From the IMG/VR virus record IMGVR_UViG_3300020430_000008, positions 62,001 to 126,000 of that record: a DNA stretch of 64,000 bases; one strand, written 5' to 3'. This DNA is from a virus. The first letter of the stretch is position 1, and each line of letters opens with the position of its first letter. Positions 28,741-37,536 of the stretch are shown here, piece after piece. The position numbers were made by a program, and so were the translations under genes. Under the pieces are notes generated by a model, which saw only the letters and a list, made by a program, of their open reading frames with translations, had not been told where the DNA came from and made no database searches.

Positions 28741-29201
28741 GTGCCGAACTCGTATCTATAGTTTGAAACAAAATCGCTGCAAACACCAAAGCAGCGCGAT
28801 AACTCTACTTTAGAGTATAACACGTTTTCTGGCATAACGCAAATAGTTTTCTCATTTAATGCGCTGCCGGGGTAAGCCCAGATGTGACCTGCAGAGGTTA
28901 ATGTATAATCATCCTCTTGGTGCCAGAAGACTGTAAAGTCTTTTTGACCAACAAAATAGGAGTATGTAGCCAAGTCTTTTGCATGAATAAATAAACGGTC
29001 TTTTCTCTCTTCAAACCATTCAATCGGCAACTTGTGTTCGCCATAGTCGTGACCCATGATGAACTCTCCAAGCATATTGCCATTTCTAACGTCTATTTCG
29101 GCGTAGAAGCCTTCTGACAGGGCTTTGTCGATGTACTCGGGGCTATTCTCCAGTTCCGGCTTAGGACCGTCTGTATTGCCTCTGTGTGCGATATAAATCA
29201 T
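28737..29201 (-). CDS. Glycerophosphodiester phosphodiesterase-like protein
   Basis: Starting at ATG 29201, which has a GAGG site five bases upstream, this is a 154-residue protein. A longer frame would run through the preceding gene and is not believed. The N-terminus IYIAHRGNTDGP, then ELENSPEYIDKAL and FYAEIDVR, matches the metal-binding core of the GDPD/PI-PLC-like TIM-barrel family. It is shorter than full GDPD enzymes (about 240), so it may be a minimal version. Its position in the glycan cluster suggests removal or transfer of a phosphodiester-linked sugar substituent. Confidence 0.78.
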   Translation of the reverse strand: MIYIAHRGNTDGPKPELENSPEYIDKALSEGFYAEIDVRNGNMLGEFIMGHDYGEHKLPIEWFEERKDRLFIHAKDLATYSYFVGQKDFTVFWHQEDDYTLTSAGHIWAYPGSALNEKTICVMPENVLYSKVELSRCFGVCSDFVSNYRYEFGT

Positions 29202-29202
29202 A

Positions 29203-29457
29203 TTACCTCTGTGGTAGGACAAATAGGTCAGGGTTGTAGCTTTCGGGTGGCAAACACTCGCAACTTGTAGCGGTGACCTCTTTAATACCCCGTGACGAAC
29301 ATGCAGCTTCGCATTCTTGAATAGTTTTTGCGTCGATGGTACAAGTAGAGAATAACATACCTGCAGCAATTGTTAAACAAATAAATGCTATTGACTTGCC
29401 AATAGCGTTAGCGACAGTCTGAATGAGCATTTTATCTTCGGGATGAGGCTCACTCAT
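29203..29457 (-). CDS. Small membrane protein with Cys-rich exposed part
   Basis: This 84-residue protein has one transmembrane helix (about residues 20-40: IAFICLTIAAGMLFSTC) followed by a short domain with four Cys (CEAACSS and SCECLPP). The Cys pairs probably form disulfides outside the cytoplasm. No family is recognised. It is wedged between a glycosyltransferase-like gene (ATGA overlap) and the GDPD-like gene. It might serve as an anchor for the glycan machinery. Confidence 0.7.
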   Translation of the reverse strand: MSEPHPEDKMLIQTVANAIGKSIAFICLTIAAGMLFSTCTIDAKTIQECEAACSSRGIKEVTATSCECLPPESYNPDLFVLPQR

Positions 29458-30191
29458 TGAGTCAAGCCCCCGTGCAGACGGCGCACAAGTTGAAAATCTT
29501 CAATCTCCCAAAAATGAAACTTAAATTGGTCAAGCATGTTTTCCTTCTCGATGTGATATGGAATGACATCATGATTTGACATGCGACAGTTACCAACATA
29601 AATATATTCAGGCACTTTGCGAACAATCTCTCTTGTGCGATCCATAACTTCCGAGCCACCGAAGAGCCAGTATTCCAATACGCCCTCGACAGGCATGCCC
29701 TTATCGTTAAAAGTGTCAAAGATGGTGCCTTTCTCATGACGACCGCACCAAATAGAATCGCGATCAAACTGGCTAAAGTCCAATGGTCGTAACCATGCAA
29801 CGTCAAACCTGCTAGTCATGACGTAATCGTACTTGAAGCCGTGCTCCTTCTCGTAGTCACTCTTGAGGCGCAACACTTTATCATTAGAATACCATCGACT
29901 CATAATAGAATGAAAGTGACGCGGAACATCAGAATGCACCTTCTTATTGAATTTATTCGCCAAAGAATCAAAGTCAATCTGTTTCTGCACCATGTACTTC
30001 TTGGGATCATAAAATTCTACCAGTTCTTCCTCAGCCTCAGTGCTCCATGTGTGAAAAAACACATCGACGTTTTGACTAGGAAGGTTAATAATATTCTCCT
30101 TGAAGTGCGGCACAGCCAATTGCCAATCGACGGGAAAGCCCTTATCGTTCTTCCCACCAGCTAGTCCGTTGAAACACAATGCTATTCTCAT
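29454..30191 (-). CDS. Putative glycosyltransferase (capsule/LPS type), family unassigned
   Basis: A 245-residue protein opening with RIALCFNGLAGGKN and DVFFHTWS. It later has DYVMTSRFDVAWLRPL, in which RFDV occupies the place of a DxD-like metal site. Proteins with this opening and VMTSRFDV are found in surface-polysaccharide clusters. A nucleotide-sugar transferase is likely but not proven. It has no signal or membrane helix. ATGA overlaps link it to the HAD gene upstream and the membrane protein downstream. Confidence 0.75.
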   Translation of the reverse strand: MRIALCFNGLAGGKNDKGFPVDWQLAVPHFKENIINLPSQNVDVFFHTWSTEAEEELVEFYDPKKYMVQKQIDFDSLANKFNKKVHSDVPRHFHSIMSRWYSNDKVLRLKSDYEKEHGFKYDYVMTSRFDVAWLRPLDFSQFDRDSIWCGRHEKGTIFDTFNDKGMPVEGVLEYWLFGGSEVMDRTREIVRKVPEYIYVGNCRMSNHDVIPYHIEKENMLDQFKFHFWEIEDFQLVRRLHGGLTQ

Positions 30192-30820
30192 CCTGCCCTC
30201 CTAATCAAGTCTGCAACCAAACCATAGTTTACGTCTTGCCATCTCTTCACCTCATGCACAGAAGCGCCAGTTGCACGCGCTGCTTCCAAGCCGACCGCTG
30301 AGTCTTCAAAAATAATACACTCTTCTAAATCACAACCAATGCGCGCCAACTGCATCAAAGCGCGGATATACGGCTCGGGGTGTGGCTTGGGGTTGACAAC
30401 ATCGCTATTGGTCACAAGCACGTCAAGATACTTCATGAAGTCCAGATGATCCAACAACATCCTTGTAGACTCGCCGTTTGCATTTGTGACGATGGCAATT
30501 TTCTTGCCGGCAGAAACAAGAGAGTCAAACATTTGTCGCTTGTCAAAATAGTGTTGCGGATTCATTTGCAACATCAGTTCGTTGGCAACGCGCTTTTTCT
30601 CTTCGTAAATGCTCTCGACCTGATCCATCGAGATGTGACCCTTATCGCAAAACTTGATAAGCTTAGCCTTGGTAGTGATAGTAGAATGCACAATGTCCAA
30701 GTCGCTAGGATGCCTAACGTCGAAACCAAAGCGCCCAAGCGCACGTACAACAGAACGCACTTGGATGTCTGTGGTGTCTACAAGAACGCCGTCAAAGTCG
30801 AAGATGAAAGCCTTGTACAT
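30188..30820 (-). CDS. HAD-family phosphatase, beta-phosphoglucomutase-like
   Basis: The start chosen is ATG 30820, which has AAAGGAG just upstream; the longer frame enters the preceding gene. The protein has 210 residues with motif I FDFDGVLVDT (D8 and D10), motif II IVTNANG, motif III Lys in KPHPEPY and motif IV IIFEDSAVGLEAA. This is a complete HAD subfamily I set, with a helical cap. It would dephosphorylate or isomerise a sugar phosphate in the nucleotide-sugar pathway. The substrate cannot be read from the sequence. Confidence 0.9.
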   Translation of the reverse strand: MYKAFIFDFDGVLVDTTDIQVRSVVRALGRFGFDVRHPSDLDIVHSTITTKAKLIKFCDKGHISMDQVESIYEEKKRVANELMLQMNPQHYFDKRQMFDSLVSAGKKIAIVTNANGESTRMLLDHLDFMKYLDVLVTNSDVVNPKPHPEPYIRALMQLARIGCDLEECIIFEDSAVGLEAARATGASVHEVKRWQDVNYGLVADLIRRAG

Positions 30821-30821
30821 G

Positions 30822-32210
30822 CTACTCCTTTGGATGATGAGCCAAGTAGTGATTAAGATCCTCGGGCGTCCCAAGACCCCACATTCTGTCAATGTGGAAT
30901 ACCTTAATCTTTTGGTTGTCCTCACAAGCCTGATTATAAACAGGGCAAACGTAAAACTCGTTATTGGTGCGAATGTCGCGCTCGATCATTTCCTCAGCGT
31001 ACTTGACATAATCAGAACCCTTACGGAAGTAGTAAACTCCAGCAGTAGCAATGTTGCTGATTGGGTTTTTCTCTGCAACCTCTGTGACAAACCCATCCTC
31101 GCCCAGCTTCGCAAAGCTCCACTTAGGGTGAGTTGCCTCGAAAGTGAGAATACCGCCATCGACCTCATCAGCCACCATAGAGTACATAAACTCGTTGCTA
31201 TCCCACTCAAAAACCTGATCGGAGTTTGAGATAACCAAAGGCTCATCGTTATTGATAAACTCCTTTGCCAACAACGTAGTACATGCTGCACCCTCAGTGA
31301 TGCCGTCTACTTGTACGATAACACACTCTGGTGAGATGAGGTTTAATAACTGTTGTAGGTTATACTTCTCGTAGTGTGATTTCTGTACGATGTAAATGTG
31401 ACGAGCCTCGATGTTTAGGTTCTCCGTCACCAGTTGAATCATTGGTTTGCCGTTAACATCGATAAGCGGCTTGGGGAAAGTATACCCCGCCTTCTCAAAT
31501 CGACTTCCAGCACCAGCCATTGGAATTAATACATTCATTTTGCCTCCTTGCCATGGTGTAATAATTTTTTGAGATTTAAAGTTATGCTCAATAGCACCCT
31601 TGACCTTTTCGTATGTCACATCGTCTGGGTTTCTCACAGCACACAAAGAAGCGCCTGAGCTTAGCGCAGCCTTGCGACCAATATGTGAGTCCTCAACGAT
31701 GAGGGTGTACTTGGGACCAATGCCAGCCTTAATCATGCACTTCAAGTACATCTCTGGGCTTGGCTTGGGATGCTTCACATCCTGATTGGAATAAATAAAC
31801 TCAATGTATTCCAGCAGACCCTTTTTAAGAAGCATCATCTTTACTGATTCTCTGATAGAGTTAGATGCACAGCAAATCCTGTGTCCGTCCTCTCTCAGCC
31901 TGCGCAGCACACTTCGCATACGCTCGTCATATTCCATTTCTTCTGAAATGATCTTGTACGTCATTTCTTGCTTACGCTTCCACACAGTGTTGTGCAGTTC
32001 CTTGGGCAAGCCCTTATTCTTTGTAAGCATGTTCAGCTTCTTTGACGTTGGCAATCCATCGTACGTTGACAGATGCTCTTGACGCTGCACGATGTACTTC
32101 TCATCGACTGTCGCAAGGGCACGGTTAAGCGCCTCATAGTGTAGCTCGCGAGCGTCAACAAGAACGCCGTCCAAATCAAAGATAACTAAGATTTCACTGT
32201 TATCTACCAT
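30822..32210 (-). CDS. HAD phosphatase fused to a sugar nucleotidyltransferase
   Basis: The 462-residue protein has two enzymes in one chain. Residues 1-222 are a HAD phosphatase (IFDLDGVLVDA, CASNSIRES, KHPKPSPEMY, LIVEDSHIGRKA). Residues 225-462 are a sugar-phosphate nucleotidyltransferase, with MNVLIPMAGAGSRFEKAGY and PKPLIDVNGKPMI as the nucleotide loop. Met225 is preceded by a strong ribosome site, so the second domain may also be made alone. Such pairs dephosphorylate and activate sugar phosphates. It sits in the middle of the glycan operon; TAATG joins it to the gene upstream. Confidence 0.92.
   Translation of the reverse strand: MVDNSEILVIFDLDGVLVDARELHYEALNRALATVDEKYIVQRQEHLSTYDGLPTSKKLNMLTKNKGLPKELHNTVWKRKQEMTYKIISEEMEYDERMRSVLRRLREDGHRICCASNSIRESVKMMLLKKGLLEYIEFIYSNQDVKHPKPSPEMYLKCMIKAGIGPKYTLIVEDSHIGRKAALSSGASLCAVRNPDDVTYEKVKGAIEHNFKSQKIITPWQGGKMNVLIPMAGAGSRFEKAGYTFPKPLIDVNGKPMIQLVTENLNIEARHIYIVQKSHYEKYNLQQLLNLISPECVIVQVDGITEGAACTTLLAKEFINNDEPLVISNSDQVFEWDSNEFMYSMVADEVDGGILTFEATHPKWSFAKLGEDGFVTEVAEKNPISNIATAGVYYFRKGSDYVKYAEEMIERDIRTNNEFYVCPVYNQACEDNQKIKVFHIDRMWGLGTPEDLNHYLAHHPKE
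31538..31550 (-). promoter_or_regulatory. Internal ribosome site and ATG inside the HAD-nucleotidyltransferase fusion
   Basis: On the minus strand AAGGAGGCAAAATG places a consensus Shine-Dalgarno sequence five bases before Met225, exactly where the nucleotidyltransferase domain begins. Translation could therefore start here as well. Inside a coding region such a strong site at a domain border is unlikely by chance, and it suggests that the fusion came from two genes. Confidence 0.5.
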
Positions 32211-32923
32211 TATTGTCTTCCTAAAAATATTTTTTCAAGCCTGTGATTCTCTCGGTAACCCGGATCATAACAGTACCCTTGTAGGGAAAGCTTCGACAAG
32301 TCGTAGCCCTCCAAGTTTAAAACCATTCCCCAAACGCGCTCCATGGCTTCTGACTGCCTCTTGGTCGTCGGGCGCACCTTGTCGAAGCCTGCCGCCTTAA
32401 GCTTGTCCAGAACGCTTCTCTTGCACATAATCATGGGACCAAACAGTGCAGCGAAACGCATACCCATTTCTGGTCTGTATGTAGTCTTGGACAGCAACTG
32501 ACTATTAGCCCAGTTGAGAGTTTCTGAAAATACGAAGCCATTGTCGCCGCTTGGGTGCTCTTGCGGTGTCCAGCCAAGACCATTCCACGAACGGAAGTAG
32601 CGAAGCGCAGTCACATCTGTCTCCATAAGATCAAGGATTCCGTCTTTAATCAGCATAGAATCATGAAGAAAATAATAAAAATCGTAATCAGGATACTTTT
32701 CGTAGGTATGCCAAATATTTCCAGTTGTGAGGCTTTGATTGCCGATGTCCTCAACTTTTGCGCCAAACTTTTCGACTTGCTCATAATATGATTTATCCTC
32801 CGATGCACTGTCAACAACATGAATAGGAGATTCAGGATGGTGCGCACGAATACTTTGCACGCACGGAATCACTACCGGGTTTGCCGGGTCGAATCTGCAA
32901 GTTATTGAAAAGAGATGCTTCAT
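32210..32923 (-). CDS. Putative glycosyltransferase-like protein
   Basis: The 237-residue protein begins HLFSITCRFDPANPVV and has IHVVDSASEDKSYYEQV, similar to the first half of GT-A folds. YYFLHDSMLIK could hold the metal-binding acidic residues. The C-terminal half is basic and aromatic. I cannot assign a CAZy family. It is joined to its neighbours by ATGA and TAATG overlaps within the operon, so a transferase acting on the phage-specified glycan is the simplest reading. Confidence 0.7.
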   Translation of the reverse strand: MKHLFSITCRFDPANPVVIPCVQSIRAHHPESPIHVVDSASEDKSYYEQVEKFGAKVEDIGNQSLTTGNIWHTYEKYPDYDFYYFLHDSMLIKDGILDLMETDVTALRYFRSWNGLGWTPQEHPSGDNGFVFSETLNWANSQLLSKTTYRPEMGMRFAALFGPMIMCKRSVLDKLKAAGFDKVRPTTKRQSEAMERVWGMVLNLEGYDLSKLSLQGYCYDPGYRENHRLEKIFLGRQ

Positions 32924-33831
32924 TTGTATTCGGGTGGTGCCGTGACTTCGATCAATTTGTTATAAAGTGCAGTTGCCTTGTCAGGACCAACGTTCATGAT
33001 CTTAGTCAACATTGGGCGGTAGCGAGAACCATAAAATCCGTCGTTGCGCCATACACGCATAAGAATGCTGCCATCACGATCACGATAGATGCGCATCTGG
33101 TCTGGCATTCCGATACCCCAGCCGCGATTAGCACGACCAAGATCGTTGTCGTTATCCCACACATCGTTGACCTGTAGCTCATAACCGGCTCTGTTCGCCG
33201 TCAGACCCCACAGAGACTGCTCGTTCAAGCCCTGTTCCATCATTGGGTTCTGGATAGTCTCAGCGTCTTGTGACACCTCGTAGATGTCCTCAATAACCTG
33301 CTGGTATGGACCGCCGGCTTGCCAACCAAGGATAGCAGCAAACACTTGAAACTTACCTCGCTCTTCCTCGGTCATGTTGATGCCCTTCCAGTAGTTCTCG
33401 CTGGTACGCCAATCATTTCGCCAGCGCTGATCAGAAGAGAAGAAAAGACCGTCGCGCTTGATGACCTCAAAAACCTTGCCAACGTTAGTAAACGGTGCAA
33501 TCCCAGAATCAATCCACAGAATGTTCTTGCCGTAGTCTTGAGCGTGCCTCACAGCGCCACACTTCCACACATGATTGCGGCTTTGGCTTGTTTGCTCATC
33601 AGTCATGCAGTCGGTATAACCCTCGTACGGAACTTCGGGAAACTCAACCACCTGTGTCTTGGGGTAATCATTGATGATAGACTTTTCTTCATCAGTGAGC
33701 CCAAGATTGAAAACAATAATCTGATCCACAACGTCATCTGAGAACGTCAGGATGTGTTCAATCATCGTGCGACCGGAAATAAAATATTCGCCCGAATTGT
33801 TGAATGCTGTTGCAATAATATTTTCGTGCAT
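32920..33831 (-). CDS. Putative glycosyltransferase, DUF1647-like
   Basis: The start is placed at ATG 33831, which follows AAGGGGTAAC; 22 codons of the longer frame lie inside the preceding gene. The protein has 303 residues. IIVFNLGLTDEEKSII and GKNILWIDSGIAPF, with an acidic DSG in the usual DxD place, resemble the DUF1647/GT-A-like family seen in surface glycan clusters. It ends with an ATGA overlap. Substrate unknown. Confidence 0.75.
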   Translation of the reverse strand: MHENIIATAFNNSGEYFISGRTMIEHILTFSDDVVDQIIVFNLGLTDEEKSIINDYPKTQVVEFPEVPYEGYTDCMTDEQTSQSRNHVWKCGAVRHAQDYGKNILWIDSGIAPFTNVGKVFEVIKRDGLFFSSDQRWRNDWRTSENYWKGINMTEEERGKFQVFAAILGWQAGGPYQQVIEDIYEVSQDAETIQNPMMEQGLNEQSLWGLTANRAGYELQVNDVWDNDNDLGRANRGWGIGMPDQMRIYRDRDGSILMRVWRNDGFYGSRYRPMLTKIMNVGPDKATALYNKLIEVTAPPEYK

Positions 33832-33832
33832 G

Positions 33833-34168
33833 TTACCCCTTGTATGCGCGGATAGAACTGATAAGTCCTTCCGAGTTAAATTCAATAATGTCAACAACCA
33901 GCAGCGGGTCTGACTCGGGAATCATAATCTCGATTTCTGCTGCAATCGTACGTGCATCTTCGTCGCAATGGAGCGCAATGATGCGTACAGCCAGAGCATC
34001 TACGTTATCAAATAACTGCTTGTTGGCATCTAGAACGACCATAGAGCCAACATAGGTGCCCTCCCAGTCGCGCAAATAAATGTTATTAGCGTACAACTCA
34101 CGCAACGCATCCAGATCGCCTTCGCTGAATGCCTGAAAGTACGCAACGGTCTGATTGTATAAATCCAT
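33833..34168 (-). CDS. SnoaL/NTF2-like fold protein
   Basis: This is a 111-residue protein with the NTF2-like pattern: an N-terminal helix (TVAYFQAFSEGDLDALREL), YANNIYLRDWEGTYVG, then curved beta strands ending EFNSEGLISSIRAYKG. Family members include ketosteroid isomerases and small binding proteins. In this cluster it could be a sugar-modifying isomerase or cyclase, but no catalytic dyad is evident. A good AAAGGTATTAAC ribosome site precedes the ATG. Confidence 0.8.
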   Translation of the reverse strand: MDLYNQTVAYFQAFSEGDLDALRELYANNIYLRDWEGTYVGSMVVLDANKQLFDNVDALAVRIIALHCDEDARTIAAEIEIMIPESDPLLVVDIIEFNSEGLISSIRAYKG

Positions 34169-34169
34169 G

Positions 34170-35057
34170 TTAATACCTTTGACCCATTACGGTCTTGTTA
34201 TCGTCTTCCCTTGGCTCCTTTCGGTTTGGTCCGACGATGGAATGAAATAAGTGTACCACAAAAGCACCCGGTGTGTCAACAAAGGGAATATTTTGAATAC
34301 GTTGGGCTGCTTGTATGCCCCAGAAACTCAGATTCCAAGTGCGCTCTGGGTTTGAGCCTTTGAAATCAATCTCTGCAAAAGTCTTGCCATCCATATAGTG
34401 GCAGTTGAAATCAGAACGGATAGTGTGCGACACAAACCTAACCCTAGGGTCAGTAGGCTTCTCGCAAATGCGAAGAGATTTGCCTAAGTCTTCGGGATCG
34501 CCATGCCAAACATTCTCAAGATATCTAAATTCATTAGTACCAAGCGAATCAGAATAATCACTTCCAAAATACCAAGTCTCTTCACACCTTGGAGTAAAAC
34601 TTGCACGCATCAAATATCTCATAATCTCATCTTTCTCAATATATTCTTTTGCGTTTGCTGTGGGTGCGGTAAAAATAAACTGACTATTTTCGTCTGTTGA
34701 GTTGTCAATGATGCCAAGACCTTGCATGAAGTTTCGTGATACTCCGTAATCTGACTTGAGCATCAACACTCTGCTTGGCTTTACCTCGGCGCAGTGGCTA
34801 GTTAGATACAGCATATCCTGCCCAAGAGTCTTTCCATCGCTCTTGGGCAGGATCTCAATCTTATCAAAATGGTGTCGAAGCCTATATTTGTCGATGAGAC
34901 TGAGCAGTGTGTCATTGGATAGCTCATGTGGGTGCGTGTTGTAGATGTACATCACGTCAAACTTGTAATCGATGCTCTGGTTCGCCAAAGAGTCGAAACA
35001 AATATCAGCATGCCAATGATCTAATGTTGCATGTGTGTTGAAATAACAGATTCTCAA
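34170..35057 (-). CDS. Putative glycosyltransferase-like protein with TTG start
   Basis: This 295-residue protein starts RICYFNTHATLDHW and has RVLMLKSDYGVSRNF, in which KSDYG may take the DxD role. The only start in keeping with a ribosome site (GAGGTGGTACT, seven bases before) is TTG at 35057, overlapping the upstream stop by TTGA. No membrane helix or signal is seen. The family is not recognised. The likely place of action is the cytoplasmic face, as for the other transferases of this operon. Confidence 0.7.
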   Translation of the reverse strand: MRICYFNTHATLDHWHADICFDSLANQSIDYKFDVMYIYNTHPHELSNDTLLSLIDKYRLRHHFDKIEILPKSDGKTLGQDMLYLTSHCAEVKPSRVLMLKSDYGVSRNFMQGLGIIDNSTDENSQFIFTAPTANAKEYIEKDEIMRYLMRASFTPRCEETWYFGSDYSDSLGTNEFRYLENVWHGDPEDLGKSLRICEKPTDPRVRFVSHTIRSDFNCHYMDGKTFAEIDFKGSNPERTWNLSFWGIQAAQRIQNIPFVDTPGAFVVHLFHSIVGPNRKEPREDDNKTVMGQRY

Positions 35058-35818
35058 AGTACCACCTCGTAGTAGTGTCCTTTAGGAGCGATAATCTTGT
35101 GGTCAAGCATTTCCTGAATCGTTCCCTCGTCAAGAGGAAGCTGGAATGAGCTACGTTCAGGGTGCAGGCGAGCGCGAAGGTCGAGGATGTTGGGGCGTTT
35201 ACCGCCCGTCATCGCAACACCATCCATAATGTGCATGACATAGCGACGGTCAGTTGCCATGATTTGATAGCCGTCATTCTTTGACCGCTCGATACCCTTG
35301 ACCTCATACTCCCAACAGTCTTCGCCGGGGATGAGGTACTTCATCAGGTAGTCCTTGTTCCAGATGTTAAAACGCAGAGCCAGCCTATAGCTTGCGTCTT
35401 GAGTTAATTCAATTATATCATATCTGCCACAGTTTTCAACTAAATTATTGCTGCGCTGTGAAGGACCGGGAGTCAAGTCAACACGACCGATAGTAGGGCT
35501 CAGTCGAGCAACCAAATCATCATATATCTCAGTGTCAAGAGGCTTCAAGAAAAACTCATTTTCCAGCATGTGAACAAAGTACTGATCCTCGATACCTTGA
35601 AAATAATCAATGTGATCGTTTGTCCAATACTTAAGACCGCGCTGTTCGCCAAGCGACACAAATTCATAGTTGTCTGGCAAATCAAAGTCGGGGTGATTGA
35701 ATCCAATGATCTTCACTTGCTGTTCTGGTGACCAGAACTTGTTTAACAGAAAACTGAATGGTCGCAGAATGTGCAGATAATCATTTGATGTAAAAACATA
35801 TACGTTAAGATTTGACAT
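35054..35818 (-). CDS. Hypothetical glycan-cluster protein, possible glycosyltransferase
   Basis: The start chosen is ATG 35818, with GGAG seven bases upstream. The longer frame would read through the methyltransferase gene. The protein has 254 residues and opens LNVYVFTSNDYLHILRPF, with VKIIGFNHPDFDLPDNYEF nearby, reminiscent of GT-A proteins that handle nucleotide sugars. HMLENEFFLKPLD may hold acidic ligands. I do not recognise a defined family, and function is inferred from its place in the operon only. Confidence 0.68.
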   Translation of the reverse strand: MSNLNVYVFTSNDYLHILRPFSFLLNKFWSPEQQVKIIGFNHPDFDLPDNYEFVSLGEQRGLKYWTNDHIDYFQGIEDQYFVHMLENEFFLKPLDTEIYDDLVARLSPTIGRVDLTPGPSQRSNNLVENCGRYDIIELTQDASYRLALRFNIWNKDYLMKYLIPGEDCWEYEVKGIERSKNDGYQIMATDRRYVMHIMDGVAMTGGKRPNILDLRARLHPERSSFQLPLDEGTIQEMLDHKIIAPKGHYYEVVL

Positions 35819-35819
35819 G

Positions 35820-36638
35820 TCAAGCTCCCCTAATAAAATACGTGACGATAGAATTCTCAATCGGCTTAGCATGCCAGAATGCGCGCATGCCGTACTTCTC
35901 ACCTAAGCGACTGAGGCTGTCTTTACTGAAATAGTACAAATGCTCTGCTGGCTTGATATGCTTCCAATCGACACCTTCGTCCAAATAGTTCTGACACTCG
36001 ATATCATGAGTGCCAATGACAATAATACCCTTGGGAGAAAGTCGCTTAGTCATCTCATGCATAAGCACGTCAGGACGAGACACATGTTCAATAGTGTTGA
36101 AGCACATAATCACATCAAAGTCGCTTTCGCCGTAATCATTGATGTAGCCTTGAGAAAGCTGTACATTGTAACGTGCCATGCCTTCGTCAACATCTTGCTG
36201 GTTTGGGTCAATACCGAAAGCCTCGTAGCCCGCGTCCTCTGCAGCCTTGACCAAGAAGCCCATAGAACATCCGACATCAAGGAAGCGACCATTGTTCTTG
36301 AAACGAAGTGCGGGAGGCAGCAAGCCGTAGAAACTCTTTAGATATTGTATGCGCTCAGCAGAAATCATCTCGAACTCTTCAAAGCGCTCGTCGATACGCT
36401 TCTCTCCGATGCTGGTCTGGTACTCTCTCCAATAGTCACCTTCGTATTTGTCAACCCAGTGGTCGTTGGGTTGTGGAGGGTGAGTGGCAATAAAGCCGCA
36501 CTTCGAGCACTGCTTAATGTCAAGCTTTTGCTTACCACGACGAGACTTAGGCAAGCTCTCAAACTTATGTACTATTTTGCTGCGCTTAGCACCACAGAGC
36601 AAGCAGCCGCTGTTCTTTGTTCTATTCTTCATTGCCAT
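35820..36638 (-). CDS. Zinc-ribbon-containing class I SAM-dependent methyltransferase
   Basis: This protein has about 272 residues. The N-terminus carries a Cys4 zinc ribbon (CLLCG and CSKCG), then a class I methyltransferase with GRFLDVGCSMGFLVKA (motif I) and FDVIMCFNTIEHV (motif IV). This layout is common in sugar C- or O-methyltransferases of O-antigen and deoxysugar pathways. The start at 36638 is the best guess, because the frame is open further upstream into the preceding gene; ATG 36632 is nearly as good. Confidence 0.88.
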   Translation of the reverse strand: MAMKNRTKNSGCLLCGAKRSKIVHKFESLPKSRRGKQKLDIKQCSKCGFIATHPPQPNDHWVDKYEGDYWREYQTSIGEKRIDERFEEFEMISAERIQYLKSFYGLLPPALRFKNNGRFLDVGCSMGFLVKAAEDAGYEAFGIDPNQQDVDEGMARYNVQLSQGYINDYGESDFDVIMCFNTIEHVSRPDVLMHEMTKRLSPKGIIVIGTHDIECQNYLDEGVDWKHIKPAEHLYYFSKDSLSRLGEKYGMRAFWHAKPIENSIVTYFIRGA

Positions 36639-37536
36639 ACCAAGTGTTTTTTCCTTCCGTAATCGCTTCGTAGATTGTGTTCCACAAGTTATACTTTTCA
36701 AGAATCAGCTTTCTAGCTTCTGTCATGGCAGGAAGATGATCTTCAAAGTTGTCGTTTTCTAGAAGCTTAATAATGCGTTCTATTTCATTATGATCTCTAG
36801 CATCGAACGGAATGTAAGATCCCTCGGGAAAGAATTCATGAGTGTTTGAAATTCCGGGTGCAACATTGTAAACAGGCAGAGTCCAAGAAAGTAATGTATC
36901 TGTGAGTTGAGTTGCAAAGTAGTTTGGGTAAGTTCCATTGTCAAAAGCCAAGCAGTATTTATAGTTCTTTAGTGTATTATACTTGTCATCGTCTTTAATT
37001 TCAAGCACAAAATCAGATAATTCTGGTAATCTGCTGATGCGCCCAAACAGATCAAACTTGTCTCCGTGTTGTTGTTGAAAAGCCTTTACGAAATCAACGC
37101 GAGCGCGCATGCCGGGAAGCCATGTCTTCTCAGAAACTGTACACGACATATGCTTTGTTTTCTTCTGTGGCTTCAAGTTAAGTAAGTCGTCGTAAGTCTT
37201 TGTATAGCCCGAACGCTCACAATACCAAAACGTGGAGAAGTATGATTCGCCAGTCAAAAAGGAAAAGCGACGGATGCGGGGATCCATCGGACCCATGCCG
37301 CCACCGACACCGCGTGGTTCTCTGCTAAAATAGAAAGTCTTGCTTGGGTCAGGGGTCTTGACATCTGTAGCTTCTAGGATAATATAGTAGTCGGCATCCT
37401 CGATGTTTGGAGTGCCCTCCATATCTTTCCAGATGCCCTTGTTGCCGGGTGTTTGCCGTCGTGCGCGGTGCAGCAACTCGTTCTGATTCATGTTGTCCAT
37501 GCCCTTCGATGGCATGAAGTAAATCTTAAAACTCAT
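36622..37536 (-). CDS. GT10-like (fucosyltransferase-type) glycosyltransferase
   Basis: The 304-residue protein has a C-terminal half typical of GT10 alpha-1,3-fucosyltransferases: YKYCLAFDNGTYPNYFATQL, then DTLLSWTLPVYNVAPGI, where the acceptor and GDP-sugar pocket lies. FYFSREPRG belongs to the N-terminal domain. GDP-linked sugars are the usual donors of this family, which fits a cluster with a GDP-mannose dehydratase. Known GT10 enzymes use GDP-fucose; a different 6-deoxysugar donor is possible here. It overlaps the methyltransferase gene by 17 bases. Confidence 0.8.
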   Translation of the reverse strand: MSFKIYFMPSKGMDNMNQNELLHRARRQTPGNKGIWKDMEGTPNIEDADYYIILEATDVKTPDPSKTFYFSREPRGVGGGMGPMDPRIRRFSFLTGESYFSTFWYCERSGYTKTYDDLLNLKPQKKTKHMSCTVSEKTWLPGMRARVDFVKAFQQQHGDKFDLFGRISRLPELSDFVLEIKDDDKYNTLKNYKYCLAFDNGTYPNYFATQLTDTLLSWTLPVYNVAPGISNTHEFFPEGSYIPFDARDHNEIERIIKLLENDNFEDHLPAMTEARKLILEKYNLWNTIYEAITEGKNTWYGNEE

